A stretch of DNA of 64,000 nucleotides from Saccharothrix australiensis (GCF_003634935.1 NZ_RBXO01000001.1:1823501-1887500); one strand, 5' to 3'; positions 31,954 to 41,340 are shown, counted from the first letter of the stretch. Numbers and translations are program-made. Notes: generated by a model from the letters alone, not told the origin.

Positions 31954-32443
31954 ACCCGGACGTCCGGGCCCGGCCGGCGGTGCCGACCGGTCCGGCGGTG
32001 CGGACCCGGCCGGCGGCGTGGAGGCGGCTGGTGGTGCGGAGGCGGCCGGTCCGGGCGCGGCCGGCGGCGCGGGGCCGGTCGGTGGTCCCGCGCCGGCGGG
32101 CGGCTCGGCGCGCGTGCTGCTGGTCGTCGCGCTCGGTGGCGGACTGGGCGGCCTCGCCCGGTACGCGTTCGCCGGACTCGGCACGGCCGGGACGATCGCG
32201 GTCAACGTCCTCGGCTCGGCGCTGATCGGCGTGCTGATGGTGCTCGTGCCGCGCCTGCACCCGCTGGCGCGGCCGTTCCTCGGCGTCGGCGTGCTCGGCG
32301 GGTTCACCACCTTCTCGGCCTACGCCCTGGACGCGGTGCGGCTGGGCGGGCTCCGCGCCGCCGCCTACCTCCTGGCGGTCGTCGTCCTCGCCGTCGCCGC
32401 CACCGCGCTCGGCGCGGCCGTCACCCGGCGGGTGCTCCGGTGA
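31943..32443 (+). CDS. crcB1: Fluoride channel CrcB/Fluc, first subunit, with Gly/Ala/Pro-rich N-terminal extension
   Basis: A 166-residue protein. The C-terminal 110 residues are a four-helix Fluc channel subunit (GGLGGLARYAFAG, INVLGSALIG-type helix TIAVNVLGSALIGVLMV, GVLGGFTTFSAYALDAVRL with the pore Phe/Thr/Ser motif). The N-terminal 50 residues are a repetitive Gly/Ala/Pro tract (GGADRSGGADPAGGVEAAGG) not present in standard CrcB. GTG 31943 overlaps the marR end. Fluc channels are dual-topology dimers exporting fluoride; paired genes often give heterodimers. Confidence 0.9.
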   Translation: MPTEPGRPGPAGGADRSGGADPAGGVEAAGGAEAAGPGAAGGAGPVGGPAPAGGSARVLLVVALGGGLGGLARYAFAGLGTAGTIAVNVLGSALIGVLMVLVPRLHPLARPFLGVGVLGGFTTFSAYALDAVRLGGLRAAAYLLAVVVLAVAATALGAAVTRRVLR

Positions 32444-32784
32444 CGGTGCTGCTGGTGTTCGCCGGCTCGGCGCTCGGCGCGGTGGCCCGGTACCTGACCG
32501 ACCGGTTCGTGCGGGGCAGGACCCGCGCGACCTTCCCGTGGGGCACGCTCGCCGTGAACGTGGTCGGCTCGTTGCTCCTCGGCTGCGTGGCCGGGGCCGA
32601 CCCGGCGTGGGCGGCGTCGGTCGGCACCGGCTTCTGCGGGGGGCTGTCCACCTACAGCACGTTCAGCCACGAGACCGTCCGCCTGCTGGAGGACGGCCGG
32701 CACGGGCAGGCGCTGGTCAACGTCGCGGCGAACCTCGGCGCGGGCGTCGCGGCGGCGGCCGTCGGCTGCCTGCTCACGCGGTGA
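32440..32784 (+). CDS. crcB2: Fluoride channel CrcB/Fluc, second subunit
   Basis: A 114-residue standard-length Fluc subunit. GSALGAVARYLTDRF and TLAVNVVGSLLLGCVAG precede the pore motif GTGFCGGLSTYSTFSHE. It overlaps crcB1 by 4 bases. The pair should form the heterodimeric fluoride exporter. I saw no fluoride riboswitch upstream; control may be through the marR gene. Confidence 0.94.
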   Translation: MTVLLVFAGSALGAVARYLTDRFVRGRTRATFPWGTLAVNVVGSLLLGCVAGADPAWAASVGTGFCGGLSTYSTFSHETVRLLEDGRHGQALVNVAANLGAGVAAAAVGCLLTR

Positions 32785-32787
32785 CCG

Positions 32788-35040
32788 TCAGGCGGTGGCC
32801 TTCAGGCGGCTGAGCACCGGGGGCAGCTCGCCCTCGTGCACGACGCCGAGCCGCTGCGTGGCGCGGGTCAGCGCCACGTAGAGGTCGCTCGCGCCGCGGG
32901 GCGACTCGGCGAGGATGCCCGCCGGGTCGACCACCAGCACGGAGTCGAACTCCAGGCCCTTCGCGTCGGTCACGCCGAGGACCACCACCTGCGCCTCCAG
33001 GTCGTCCGACGCGCCGGGCACCAGCGCGCGCAGCGCCGCGACCGAGCCGGCGGGCACGATGACCGCCAGCTTGCCGTCGCCGATCGCGGCGACCTCCGCC
33101 GACACCAGCTCCGGCAGCGCCTCGGCGGCCGACGCGACCCGTCGGCTCCACGGCTCGTGCCCGCTGTCCCGCACGGACGTGGGCGGCACCAGGTCGGGGT
33201 CCACGCTCGCCAGCACGTCGGCGGCGACCGCCATGATCTCCGACGGCGTCCGGTAGTTCACCGTCAGCTCGGTCAGCTTCCAGCGGTCCATGACGTACGG
33301 GGACAGGACGTCGTGCCAGGAGGACGCGCCCGCGATGTCGCCGGTCTGGGCGATGTCGCCCACGACCGTCATCGACTTGCTGGGGCAGCGGCGCATCAGC
33401 GTCCGCCACGCCATCGCCGACAGCTCCTGCGCCTCGTCCACGATGACGTGCCCGAACGTCCAGGTCCGGTCCGCCGCCGCGCGTTCCGCCGCCGTCTCGT
33501 AGCGCTCGACGCCGTGCCGCTCGGCCAGCCGGTAGGCGTCCACCAGGTCGGTCGCCATCAGGATGTCCGGGTCGGCGTCGTCCTCCAGGTCCAGGATGTC
33601 CAGCACGCCCTGCGCGTAGTCGATCGCCTGCCGCCTGCGGCGTTCCGCCCGCGCCTTGGCCTCGGTGTCGTCCTCGCCGAGCAGCTCCGCCGCCTCGTCC
33701 AGCAGCGGCACGTCGGCGGGCGTCCACTCCGCGCCGCGCGGGCGCGCGAGCAGGGCGCGCTCCTCGGCGGTCAGCTTCGGCGTCGCCTTCGCCAGCAGCT
33801 TGGGCGTGGCGTACAGGTCCTCCAGCAGCTGCTGCGGGGTGAGCGTCGGCCACAGCCGCGCCACCACCGCCTGCACCTCGGGGTCCTCGCGCAGCTCGCG
33901 GCGGATGTCGTCGACGTCGGCCTGGTCCAGCAGGTGGCGGCCGAGCCGGGCGACGGCCTGGGCCGCCAGCGCCGAGATGATCTCCCGCTGGAACGTCCGG
34001 CGCGCCTCGTTGTGCGGGCGGCGGGTGCGCCGCGCGCGGCCCCGCGCCGCGGTGATCGTCCGGCGGTCCAGGCGCAGCACGTCCTGCTCGAAGGGGACCT
34101 CGACCAGGGCGGGCGCCTCCTGCCGGTCCTTGATCGCGTGCGCCACCACGTCGGCCATCCCGATGCGGCCCTTGAGCGCGGCCGTCTCGGCGGACTCGCG
34201 GCCGACCGCCGTCAGGCCGGGGAACAGCTCGCCCACCGTCGACAGCAGCACGCCGGTCTCGCCCAGCGACGGCAGCACCTGGGCGATGTAGCGCAGGAAC
34301 GTCGCGTTCGGACCCACCACGAGCACGCCGCGCTTGGCGAGCTGCCTGCGGTGCGTGTAGAGCAGGTAGGCGGCCCGGTGCAGCGCGACCGCGGTCTTGC
34401 CGGTGCCCGGACCGCCCTGGACGACGACGACGCCGTTCAGCTCGGTGCGGATGATCCGGTCCTGCTCGGCCTGGATGGTGGCGACGATGTCGCCCATCTG
34501 GCCGGTGCGGCTCGCGCTCACCGCGGCCAGCAGGGTCGCCTCGCCGGTCAGCCCCTCCGAGGGGCGTGACGGGTCGACCGAGTCGATGTCGAGCACCTCG
34601 TCGTCGAACCCGACGACCTTGCGCTGCTTGGTGCGCAGGTGCCGGCGGCGGCGCACGCCGTCCGGCGCCGCCGCGGTGGCCAGGTAGAACGGCCGCGCGG
34701 CGGGCGCGCGCCAGTCCATGAGCAGCGGCTCGTACTCCTTGTCCTCGTCGAACAAGCCGATCCGGCCGATGTAGAAGCGGTCGTCGGTGTCGAAGTCCAG
34801 GCGGCCGAAGCACAGCCCGTTCTCCACCGCGCTGTACTGCGCCAACTGGTCGGAGTACAGGGCCACCGAGGTGTCCCGCTCCGAGCGCATCTGGTGCGTG
34901 CCACCGGTCTCCCGCAGCGCGCTCGCCAGCCGCTTGGAGCTCTGGTCGCGGAGGTCGTCCAGCCTGCCGTACAGCATCGACACGTATTCCTGCTCCGACT
35001 CGATGTCCGCGAGTCGGAGGTCGTCGGAGGGGCTTGACAA
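32788..35040 (-). CDS. HelD/HelR-type RNA polymerase recycling motor ATPase (UvrD/Rep superfamily)
   Basis: A 750-residue superfamily 1 ATPase. Motif I GGPGTGKTAVALHRAAYLLY, motif II VIVDEAQELS, motif III region VVGDIAQTGD, motif IV LTVNYRTPSEIM, and C-terminal YVALTRATQRLGVV are all present. The N-terminal coiled coil (EQEYVSMLYGRLDDLRDQSS) corresponds to the HelD arm that enters the RNA polymerase secondary channel. HelD releases stalled polymerase from DNA, and some actinomycete versions (HelR) give rifamycin tolerance. TTG at 35040 with GAGG upstream is the best start. No rifamycin-associated element was identified upstream. Confidence 0.92.
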   Translation of the reverse strand: MSSPSDDLRLADIESEQEYVSMLYGRLDDLRDQSSKRLASALRETGGTHQMRSERDTSVALYSDQLAQYSAVENGLCFGRLDFDTDDRFYIGRIGLFDEDKEYEPLLMDWRAPAARPFYLATAAAPDGVRRRRHLRTKQRKVVGFDDEVLDIDSVDPSRPSEGLTGEATLLAAVSASRTGQMGDIVATIQAEQDRIIRTELNGVVVVQGGPGTGKTAVALHRAAYLLYTHRRQLAKRGVLVVGPNATFLRYIAQVLPSLGETGVLLSTVGELFPGLTAVGRESAETAALKGRIGMADVVAHAIKDRQEAPALVEVPFEQDVLRLDRRTITAARGRARRTRRPHNEARRTFQREIISALAAQAVARLGRHLLDQADVDDIRRELREDPEVQAVVARLWPTLTPQQLLEDLYATPKLLAKATPKLTAEERALLARPRGAEWTPADVPLLDEAAELLGEDDTEAKARAERRRRQAIDYAQGVLDILDLEDDADPDILMATDLVDAYRLAERHGVERYETAAERAAADRTWTFGHVIVDEAQELSAMAWRTLMRRCPSKSMTVVGDIAQTGDIAGASSWHDVLSPYVMDRWKLTELTVNYRTPSEIMAVAADVLASVDPDLVPPTSVRDSGHEPWSRRVASAAEALPELVSAEVAAIGDGKLAVIVPAGSVAALRALVPGASDDLEAQVVVLGVTDAKGLEFDSVLVVDPAGILAESPRGASDLYVALTRATQRLGVVHEGELPPVLSRLKATA

Positions 35041-35219
35041 CGTGCCTCATTTCTGGATAGCGTGTTTTATCGGGCTGTGTCGCAATCGCCTGATTCTTCT
35101 GCTTGCGCAGAAACTCCAATCTACACGGTCGGGTCGCGCTCCGCTGCCAGGTATCGCCGTCCCGCCGCCCCGTCCGGGGAGCGCCGGCAGCGCCACCGCG
35201 CGCGGGCCACGATGCACCC

Positions 35220-36116
35220 ATGCGCCACGACCCGATCTCGGTGCTCGGCCTCGGCGCGATGGGGCGGCCGATGGCCCGCAACCTCGCCCGCGCCGGCTTC
35301 CCGGTGACCACCTGGAACCGCACGCCCGGCCGCGACGGGGAGGTCCGCGCCGCCGGGTGCCGGGCCGCGGCCACACCCGCCGACGCCGCCCTGCCCGTGG
35401 TGCTCACCGCGCTGCCGGACCTGCCGGACGTGGTGGCGCTGCTCGACCGCGCGGACGGCCTGCTCGCCGGGTGGCGCGCGGCGCGCGTCGAGCGGCCGCT
35501 GCTGGTGGTGGCGGGCACGCACGCGCCCGACGCGGTCCGGTCGCTCGGCGCTCGGCTCGCGGGGGAGGGCGTCGGCCTGGTCGACGCCCCGGTCGGCGGC
35601 GGTGAGGCCGAGGCGGACGCGGGGACGCTGACCGTCATGGTCGGCGGGCCGGCGGAGGACGTGCTGCGGCTCCAGCCGTACTTCAGCGCGCTCGGCGGGA
35701 CGGTCCGCCACCTGGGCCCGCTCGGCGCGGGCCAGCTGGCCAAGGCGTGCGACCAGGTCGCGGTGGCGGCGGTGCTGGCGGGCGTGGCCGAGGCGCTCGC
35801 GCTGGCGGCGGCCGGCGGGCTCGACCCGGAGGCCCTGCTGGACGTGCTCGGCGGAGGGCTGGCGGGCGGCGCGGCGCTGGCGGCCAAGCGCGACCGGTGG
35901 CTCGCGCGCGACTTCTCACCCGGCGCGCGGGCGCGGCACCAGCTCGACGGCCTGGTGCTCGCCCTGGCGGCGGGCCGGGAGTCGGGCGTGCCGCTGCCGG
36001 TGACGGCCGCTGTCGAGCAGGTGTACAGCGCGATGTGCGCGCTGGGGTTCGGCGACGACGACCACAGCGGCGTCTGCCGGGTGTACGAGGTGCTGTCCCG
36101 GACGCACCGGCGGTGA
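35220..36116 (+). CDS. Beta-hydroxyacid dehydrogenase-like NAD(P)-dependent oxidoreductase
   Basis: A 298-residue HIBADH/6-phosphogluconate dehydrogenase-like protein. ISVLGLGAMGRPMARNLARA is the Rossmann motif, followed by TTWNRT; VDAPVGGGEAEADAGTLTVM is the substrate-binding DAPVSGG signature, and LGAGQLAKACDQVAVAAVL carries the catalytic Lys region. Family members reduce or oxidise small beta-hydroxyacids such as tartronate semialdehyde. It is divergent from helD with about 180 bases between starts. Substrate not determined. Confidence 0.9.
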   Translation: MRHDPISVLGLGAMGRPMARNLARAGFPVTTWNRTPGRDGEVRAAGCRAAATPADAALPVVLTALPDLPDVVALLDRADGLLAGWRAARVERPLLVVAGTHAPDAVRSLGARLAGEGVGLVDAPVGGGEAEADAGTLTVMVGGPAEDVLRLQPYFSALGGTVRHLGPLGAGQLAKACDQVAVAAVLAGVAEALALAAAGGLDPEALLDVLGGGLAGGAALAAKRDRWLARDFSPGARARHQLDGLVLALAAGRESGVPLPVTAAVEQVYSAMCALGFGDDDHSGVCRVYEVLSRTHRR

Positions 36117-36294
36117 CGCGTGGCGCGGCCGTCGGCCCGGCGGCGCCGCGCGGTGCGGTGGTGCGGCGCGGTGCGGTGGTGCTGCGCGCGGGCTCGGCAC
36201 GGCGGGTGAGGGCGCGCACCCGAAGAGCCGCACTCGGCGGGCACGTGGGTGAAAGCGGGCGCACCCGTGCGGTCGGCCCGGCACCCTGGGCAGG

Positions 36295-36981
36295 GTGAAG
36301 GAGCATCGCCGGGAACTGGTCCGGCTGAGCAGGCTCGCGGTGGACCGGCCGCGGTGGCAACTCGTCCTCGCCGCGCTCGTGTCGGCGTGGTCGCTGGCGT
36401 GGGTCGCGGGGCAGCCGTTCGGCGCGCCCGGACCCCTGGACGTGCTGGCGCGCCCGGTCGCGTGGGCGGGGCTGCCGACCGGGTGGCTCGACGCCGCGAG
36501 CGCGTGGTGCCAGGGCCGGACCGGGTGGCTGGCGGTCGCCGGCGGGCTGCTGTGGGCGATGACGAGCGCGCGGCAGCAGGTGTCGGCGCTCGGCGGGTGG
36601 CTCGCGGTGATGTGCGCGGCGGAGTCGGTCGGATATGGCGCGGTGCACCGGGCGCTGCTCACGTTCGCGGTGTTCCTCGTGGTCGTGGGGTTGGCGTCGA
36701 TTCCGGGGCGGCGGGCGTTCGTGGTGGACCGGATCGCGATCATCCCGAAGGACGTCGCGCGGGCCGCCGCCACGGCGCTCGCGTTGTCCGCCGTGGTGCC
36801 GTTGATCGCTCCCGGCTTGCTGATCACCGGATTGCTGAAACCGTATGTGACGAGACCGCCACGCTCCCGTTCTGAACCGAAAGAACCGCCGGGGAAGTCA
36901 AGGTTCGATCACGCTTTGCCGACGCCGCGCGGCGAGGTGGGCGCCCCGGCGGCGGCGGGTTCGCGTCGGTCGCCCGGCTAG
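36295..36981 (+). CDS. Integral membrane protein, unknown function
   Basis: A 228-residue protein with about five predicted membrane helices (WQLVLAALVSAWSLAWVAG, GWLAVAGGLLWAM, LLTFAVFLVVVGLA, ATALALSAVVPLIAPGLLIT) and a hydrophilic C-terminal tail of about 45 residues. GTG at 36295 follows AGG closely. No family recognised. The 178 bases before it (36117-36294) are GC-rich with short GGTGCGGTGGTG-type repeats and no gene. Confidence 0.65.
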   Translation: MKEHRRELVRLSRLAVDRPRWQLVLAALVSAWSLAWVAGQPFGAPGPLDVLARPVAWAGLPTGWLDAASAWCQGRTGWLAVAGGLLWAMTSARQQVSALGGWLAVMCAAESVGYGAVHRALLTFAVFLVVVGLASIPGRRAFVVDRIAIIPKDVARAAATALALSAVVPLIAPGLLITGLLKPYVTRPPRSRSEPKEPPGKSRFDHALPTPRGEVGAPAAAGSRRSPG

Positions 36982-37209
36982 GCGCCGATCGCGGAGCGGC
37001 CGGCGATTGTCCGGTGGGCGATCGTTTCGTCGGCAATTGCTTTGCCGCATGGCCGGTGGCGGCGTTATTCGTGCGGCGCGGGATCGATCGAAGGTGAGTG
37101 TTTCTCACATGGTCGACCGCAGTCGTGCAGGTACGTGCGACGATCCGTGATGAAGCTGTCGCCAATCCTGTGTTTGGGCTTACCGGGCCGTATCCATCAA
37201 GATGATGGA

Positions 37210-37854
37210 GTGCATGAAAATCCCGCCGAAAACCGCTTAGCCAAGGTGATGCGCCGTCAGCCTGTCCAGCAGCGTGGCGCGGCCACGGTGACCGCCATTG
37301 TCGACGCGTGCGCGCAGCTGCTGAACGAGTACGACTACGACGACATCACCACAGCCCGGATCGTCGAGCTCGCCGGGGTGCCAATTGGATCGTTCTACCA
37401 ATACTTCCCGGACAAGCGTTCTGTCGTGCACGCGTTGGCGCTGCGCGGCATGGAGGAGTACCTCACACGAGTCGAGACCCTCTTCACGGAAGGACAGTTG
37501 GCCGCGAACTGGCGGGAAGCGGTGCAGCAGGTCGTCGGCGTCTACCTGCGGATGCTGGCCGAATTGCCCGGTTTCGGCCGAGTGCGGTTCAGCGACCTGT
37601 TCGACGGGCACCACCTCGACGCCAGCGTCGACCAGTACGAGTTGATGGCGGAACGGCTCCGCGACCTGTTCGTCGACCGGTTCAAGGTGCGTGGCGACGC
37701 ACCGGTCGCGTTGACGTTCCGGATGGCCACCCAGACCGCCGATGCCATGTTCAAGCTCGCCGAACGCGTCGAGCCCGACGAGCGCCAGGTGGTTCTCCGC
37801 ACCGCCGACGGCGTGATCCTGCGCCTGCTCGCGGGCGTGTTCGACCCAGCTTGA
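37210..37854 (+). CDS. TetR-family regulator
   Basis: A 214-residue regulator: AIVDACAQLLNEYDYDDITT, ARIVELAGVPIGSFYQYFPD, KRSVVHALALRGMEEYL form the N-terminal HTH domain; the rest is a helical ligand-binding domain. The start is uncertain: GTG 37210 gives a 17-residue pre-helix; ATG 37249 (MRRQPVQQRGAAT) with AAGG upstream is an equally good candidate. It lies 68 bases before a flavin oxidoreductase gene on the same strand, which it may regulate. Confidence 0.9.
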   Translation: MHENPAENRLAKVMRRQPVQQRGAATVTAIVDACAQLLNEYDYDDITTARIVELAGVPIGSFYQYFPDKRSVVHALALRGMEEYLTRVETLFTEGQLAANWREAVQQVVGVYLRMLAELPGFGRVRFSDLFDGHHLDASVDQYELMAERLRDLFVDRFKVRGDAPVALTFRMATQTADAMFKLAERVEPDERQVVLRTADGVILRLLAGVFDPA

Positions 37855-37922
37855 CACCGCTGCACCCCGCGTACGACTCCGCGTGACTTGCCGCCCCGGT
37901 CCAGGTGGTGTGGGGTGGACCG

Positions 37923-39299
37923 GTGGACGACTTCGACGTGATCGTGATCGGCGGCGGACCGGTGGGCGAGAACGCCGCCGCCCGGACCGCCGCCGGTGGC
38001 CTCCGGACCGCGTTGGTCGAGGCCGAGCGCTTCGGCGGCGAGTGCTCGTACTGGGCCTGCATGCCGAGCAAGGCGCTCCTGCGGCCCGGTCACGCGCTCG
38101 CCGCCGCCCGGCGCGTGCCCGGCGTGCCGGTCGGCGAGCGGCTGGACGTCGCGGCGGTGCTCGCGCGGCGCGACGCGTTCACCTCGAACTGGGACGACTC
38201 GGGCCAGGTCGAGTGGGCCGTCGGCGCGGGCCTGGAGGTCGTCCGGGGCCGCGGCAGGCTGGTCGGCGAGCGGCAGGTGGAGGTCGACGGGCGCGTGCTG
38301 ACGGCGTCCCGCGCGGTGGTCGTGTGCACCGGCAGCGTGCCGCGCACCCCTCCGCTGCCGGGGCTGTCCGACGTGCCGCACTGGACTTCGCGGGACGCGA
38401 CCTCGGCGCACGAGGTGCCGTCGTCGCTGGTCGTGCTGGGCGGTGGCGTGGTCGGTGTGGAGATGGCGCAGGCGTGGGCGCGCCTCGGCTCGGCGGTGAC
38501 GCTGGTCGTCTCCGGCGAACGCCCGCTGCCCAGGTTCGAGCCGTTCGCGGGCGACCTGGTGACCGAGGGGCTGCGCGCGGACGGCGTGACCGTGCGCACG
38601 AACGTCCGCGCGACCGGCGCGTCCACCGCGGGCGGCGAGGCGGTGCTGGCGCTGTCGGACGGGTCCACCGCGTCCGGCGCGCACCTGCTGGTCGCGACCG
38701 GTCGGCAGCCCGCGACCTTCGACCTGGGCGTGGAGCGGTTCGGCCACACCGCGGGCGAGGCGCTGCCGGTGGACGACACCGGCCGGGTGGCGGGCCTGGA
38801 CTGGCTGTACGCGGCGGGCGACGTGACCGGTCGCGCCCAGCTCACCCACCAGGGGAAGTACGCGGCCCGCGCCGTCGGCACGGCGATCGTCACGGGCGCA
38901 CGGTCACCGGAGCCGTGGACCGCGCCGGTGGCCACCGCCGACCACACCGCCGTGCCGCAGGTCGTGTTCACCGACCCCGAGGTGGCGTCGGTCGGCTGGA
39001 CCGAGGCGCGGGCGCGGGACGAGGGCCGGGACGTCCGCGTGGTCGACCTGGACATCGCGGTGGCGGGCTCCTCCCTGCACGCCGACGGCTACCGCGGCAA
39101 GGCGCGGATGATCGTGGACGAGCGGACCCGGACCCTGGTGGGCGTGACTTTCGTGGGCCCGGACACGGCCGAACTGCTCCACGCGGCCACGATCGCGATC
39201 GTGGGCGAGGTGACCGTGGACCGGCTTTGGCACGCGGTTCCCGCTTATCCGACGATCAGCGAGGTGTGGTTGCGCCTGTTGGAGGCGTACGGGCTCTGA
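37923..39299 (+). CDS. FAD-dependent pyridine nucleotide-disulfide oxidoreductase (lipoamide dehydrogenase/MerA-like)
   Basis: A 458-residue flavoprotein. VIVIGGGPVGENAAARTAA binds FAD, GGECSYWACMPSKALL has the redox CxxxxC adapted from the family CxNxGCxPSK, SLVVLGGGVVGVEMAQAWAR binds NAD(P)H, and the C-terminal interface ends HAVPAYPTISEVWLRLLE, with the catalytic His region. It is not in a dehydrogenase-complex operon, so the partner (lipoamide, mycothione-like disulfide, or metal) is uncertain. GTG 37923 (VDDFDVIVIGGG) fits better than an earlier in-frame start. Confidence 0.9.
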   Translation: MDDFDVIVIGGGPVGENAAARTAAGGLRTALVEAERFGGECSYWACMPSKALLRPGHALAAARRVPGVPVGERLDVAAVLARRDAFTSNWDDSGQVEWAVGAGLEVVRGRGRLVGERQVEVDGRVLTASRAVVVCTGSVPRTPPLPGLSDVPHWTSRDATSAHEVPSSLVVLGGGVVGVEMAQAWARLGSAVTLVVSGERPLPRFEPFAGDLVTEGLRADGVTVRTNVRATGASTAGGEAVLALSDGSTASGAHLLVATGRQPATFDLGVERFGHTAGEALPVDDTGRVAGLDWLYAAGDVTGRAQLTHQGKYAARAVGTAIVTGARSPEPWTAPVATADHTAVPQVVFTDPEVASVGWTEARARDEGRDVRVVDLDIAVAGSSLHADGYRGKARMIVDERTRTLVGVTFVGPDTAELLHAATIAIVGEVTVDRLWHAVPAYPTISEVWLRLLEAYGL

Positions 39300-39504
39300 C
39301 GATTCCCGGTACCGCCGTCCAGCCGGGTGTGGACGGCGGGTCGGGCGGCGGCGTGGTGTTTTCGTTGACAATGCAAAAAGGTGGCCACGTCCGGTAGAAC
39401 GCCGGTCACCCGCCGAAAGCGGCGTTGGGCCGACCGATGTACGGTTTCTGCGCCATTGGGTGTCAGATCCGAGAAGCGAGGGCTCCGCTCATTACACTGC
39501 GGAA

Positions 39505-39876
39505 GTGACCAGAGGAACCGTTGCCCTCGCGACCGCGGCGGTCCTGTGGTGCGCGTTCCTCATCGGCACCGCGTTCCTGCCCGACACCCCGGACTTCGCG
39601 CCCATCGCGGTGCACCTGCCGGGATTCCTGATCGTGCCGGTGGTGGCGTTCACCCTGTTCCGCGCGCGCAAGAACGCATTGCTGTGCCTGGCGCAGGTGC
39701 CGAAAGCGGTGCTGGGCCTCGGGTTCGCGATCGCCGTCGCCGGCTGGCTGTTCTGCTGCGGCGCGCTGTCGGGGCGGCCGGGTACGGAGATGCTGTGCAC
39801 GGTGGCCGGCCTGGCGATCGTGCTGCACGTGGCGTTCGGGCTGATCGCCGTGGGCCTCGTGCGCGCGGGTCGCTGA
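39505..39876 (+). CDS. Small integral membrane protein
   Basis: A 123-residue protein with four hydrophobic helices: VALATAAVLWCAFLIGTAFL, HLPGFLIVPVVAFTLF, VLGLGFAIAVAGWLFCCGAL, CTVAGLAIVLHVAFGLIAVG. GTG 39505 is chosen because the frame upstream is hydrophilic and unlike a leader. No family recognised, no partner gene obvious. Confidence 0.65.
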   Translation: MTRGTVALATAAVLWCAFLIGTAFLPDTPDFAPIAVHLPGFLIVPVVAFTLFRARKNALLCLAQVPKAVLGLGFAIAVAGWLFCCGALSGRPGTEMLCTVAGLAIVLHVAFGLIAVGLVRAGR

Positions 39877-40021
39877 GCGCCCGCGTCACCACGCGACCGC
39901 ACGCCACCGCGCTCGAACTCCGGCTCGTCCCGGCGGTACGCCACCCGCTTGCCGCCGGCTCACCGCCGTGGTCCGGCGCGCCGCACCGGTCGCGGTCACC
40001 CGCCCCGCTCCGGGCACGCGG

Positions 40022-41269
40022 TCACTGGGTCGTCGGCAGGCGCAGCGCCTGCTCGACCAGCGCGGCGAGCCGGGGGTCGGCGGGGTCGGAGTCGCCCTCC
40101 GCCCACACCGCCTGGGTGATCCGCACCTGGGCGTTCTTCAGCGTCGCCCGGATCGCCGACCGGTCGAACGAGGGCGGGCCGCCCGGCCACGCTCTGCCCT
40201 CCTTCACCAGCGCGGTGATCCCGCCCGCGCCCGCCGTCGACGCGACCCGGTGGAACTCGCCCGCCCGCGCGGCGTCCGGCAGGTTCAGCTCGGCCACCGC
40301 CACGCCGACCCGGCGCCCGTCGACCGCCGTCTCGTACTGCGCCCGGCGCAGTTGCAGGCACAGGTGCCCCGACAGCCACGCCTGCACGTCGCCGAACGCG
40401 TGCTTCGCGCAGTCCTCCGTCCGGTCCGCGCCCTTGGGCGCGAAGTTGCGGCCGTCCACCACCACGGTGGTCGGCCGCGGCGTCGTCGGTGCGGCGGAGG
40501 AGGCGGCCTCCGGCTTGCCGCCCGCGGTCAGCGTGAGGACCAGGGCGATCACCACCAGCACCGCCACCACGGCCGCCACCGCGTACGGCAGCCACTTCGG
40601 CTTCCGGCGGGCGGGCGCGACCCTGGGCAGGTACACGGTGCTGGCCGACGCCAGGTCCGCCGCCGCGTCGGGGAAGCCCTCGGCCCGCAGTTGCCGGGTG
40701 TCCGGCGGCGTGCCGGTGGGCGCGAGCACGGCGAGCAGCCTCGCCGCGTGGTCGGCCGAGCAGGGCCGGTCGCTGGTGGCCAGCTCCCGCGCCGCCGCGA
40801 GCAGCGTGGTCGGCTTGGGGTGCAGCACGCGCACACCCCGGTTGAGGTCGACGGTCGGCTGCACGACCTGCGCCACGTAGGGCCCGACGGCCACCACGGT
40901 GGTCACCGGCAGCGGCTCGCCGCGCATCTGCTGGATGCGCCGGGCCACCGCCGTGGTCGCCGCCAGCGCCTCGGCGGCCGGGTTGGTCGCGCCGTCGGGA
41001 CGGGTGAGCGGCCAGCCGTCGATCTTCCACTGGCCGGTGAGCGGCGCCTCCAGCCGCATGGCGGGGTCCGGCAGGTCGACGCCGACCACGACGAGCACCC
41101 CGCGCGGCAGCACGACCAGGGCGTCCAGCGCGCGCGGGCAGTCCGGTGGCGTCACGCCGAGCATGGCGACACCGCCCAGCACGGAGTCGCCCGCGCCGCA
41201 CGTGCTCAGCGCGGCCCGCACGTCCACGCCGACCTGGGACGGCTCGGTACCGAGCCGGATCAGCCGCAC
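40022..41269 (-). CDS. Single-pass membrane protein with NERD-like N-terminal domain
   Basis: About 415 residues. The N-terminal 170 residues (CPRALDALVVLPRGVLVVVG, APLTGQWKIDGWPLTRPDG, NPAAEALAATTAVARRIQQM) resemble a NERD-type nuclease-related fold, but I do not see a clear catalytic set. One membrane helix (LPYAVAAVVAVLVVIALVLT) follows near residue 235, then a Thr/Pro linker and an extracytoplasmic domain with cysteines (EDCAKHAFGDVQAWLSGHLC). The start is uncertain: GTG 41269 (VRLIRLGTEPSQVGVDV) has the best context, but GTG 41299 or 41347 are possible. Function unknown. Confidence 0.6.
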   Translation of the reverse strand: MRLIRLGTEPSQVGVDVRAALSTCGAGDSVLGGVAMLGVTPPDCPRALDALVVLPRGVLVVVGVDLPDPAMRLEAPLTGQWKIDGWPLTRPDGATNPAAEALAATTAVARRIQQMRGEPLPVTTVVAVGPYVAQVVQPTVDLNRGVRVLHPKPTTLLAAARELATSDRPCSADHAARLLAVLAPTGTPPDTRQLRAEGFPDAAADLASASTVYLPRVAPARRKPKWLPYAVAAVVAVLVVIALVLTLTAGGKPEAASSAAPTTPRPTTVVVDGRNFAPKGADRTEDCAKHAFGDVQAWLSGHLCLQLRRAQYETAVDGRRVGVAVAELNLPDAARAGEFHRVASTAGAGGITALVKEGRAWPGGPPSFDRSAIRATLKNAQVRITQAVWAEGDSDPADPRLAALVEQALRLPTTQ

Positions 41270-41340
41270 AAGATCACACCGTTCCACACGGTCGAACACG
41301 GTAGCGCCGCAGGGGGCGCCTCGGCCGTTCGGATCGCGGG

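Noticed and set aside
35041..35219. Rifamycin-associated element upstream of helD
   Set aside because: The palindrome found (TTCTGC-TTGC-GCAGAA) does not match the element as I remember it.
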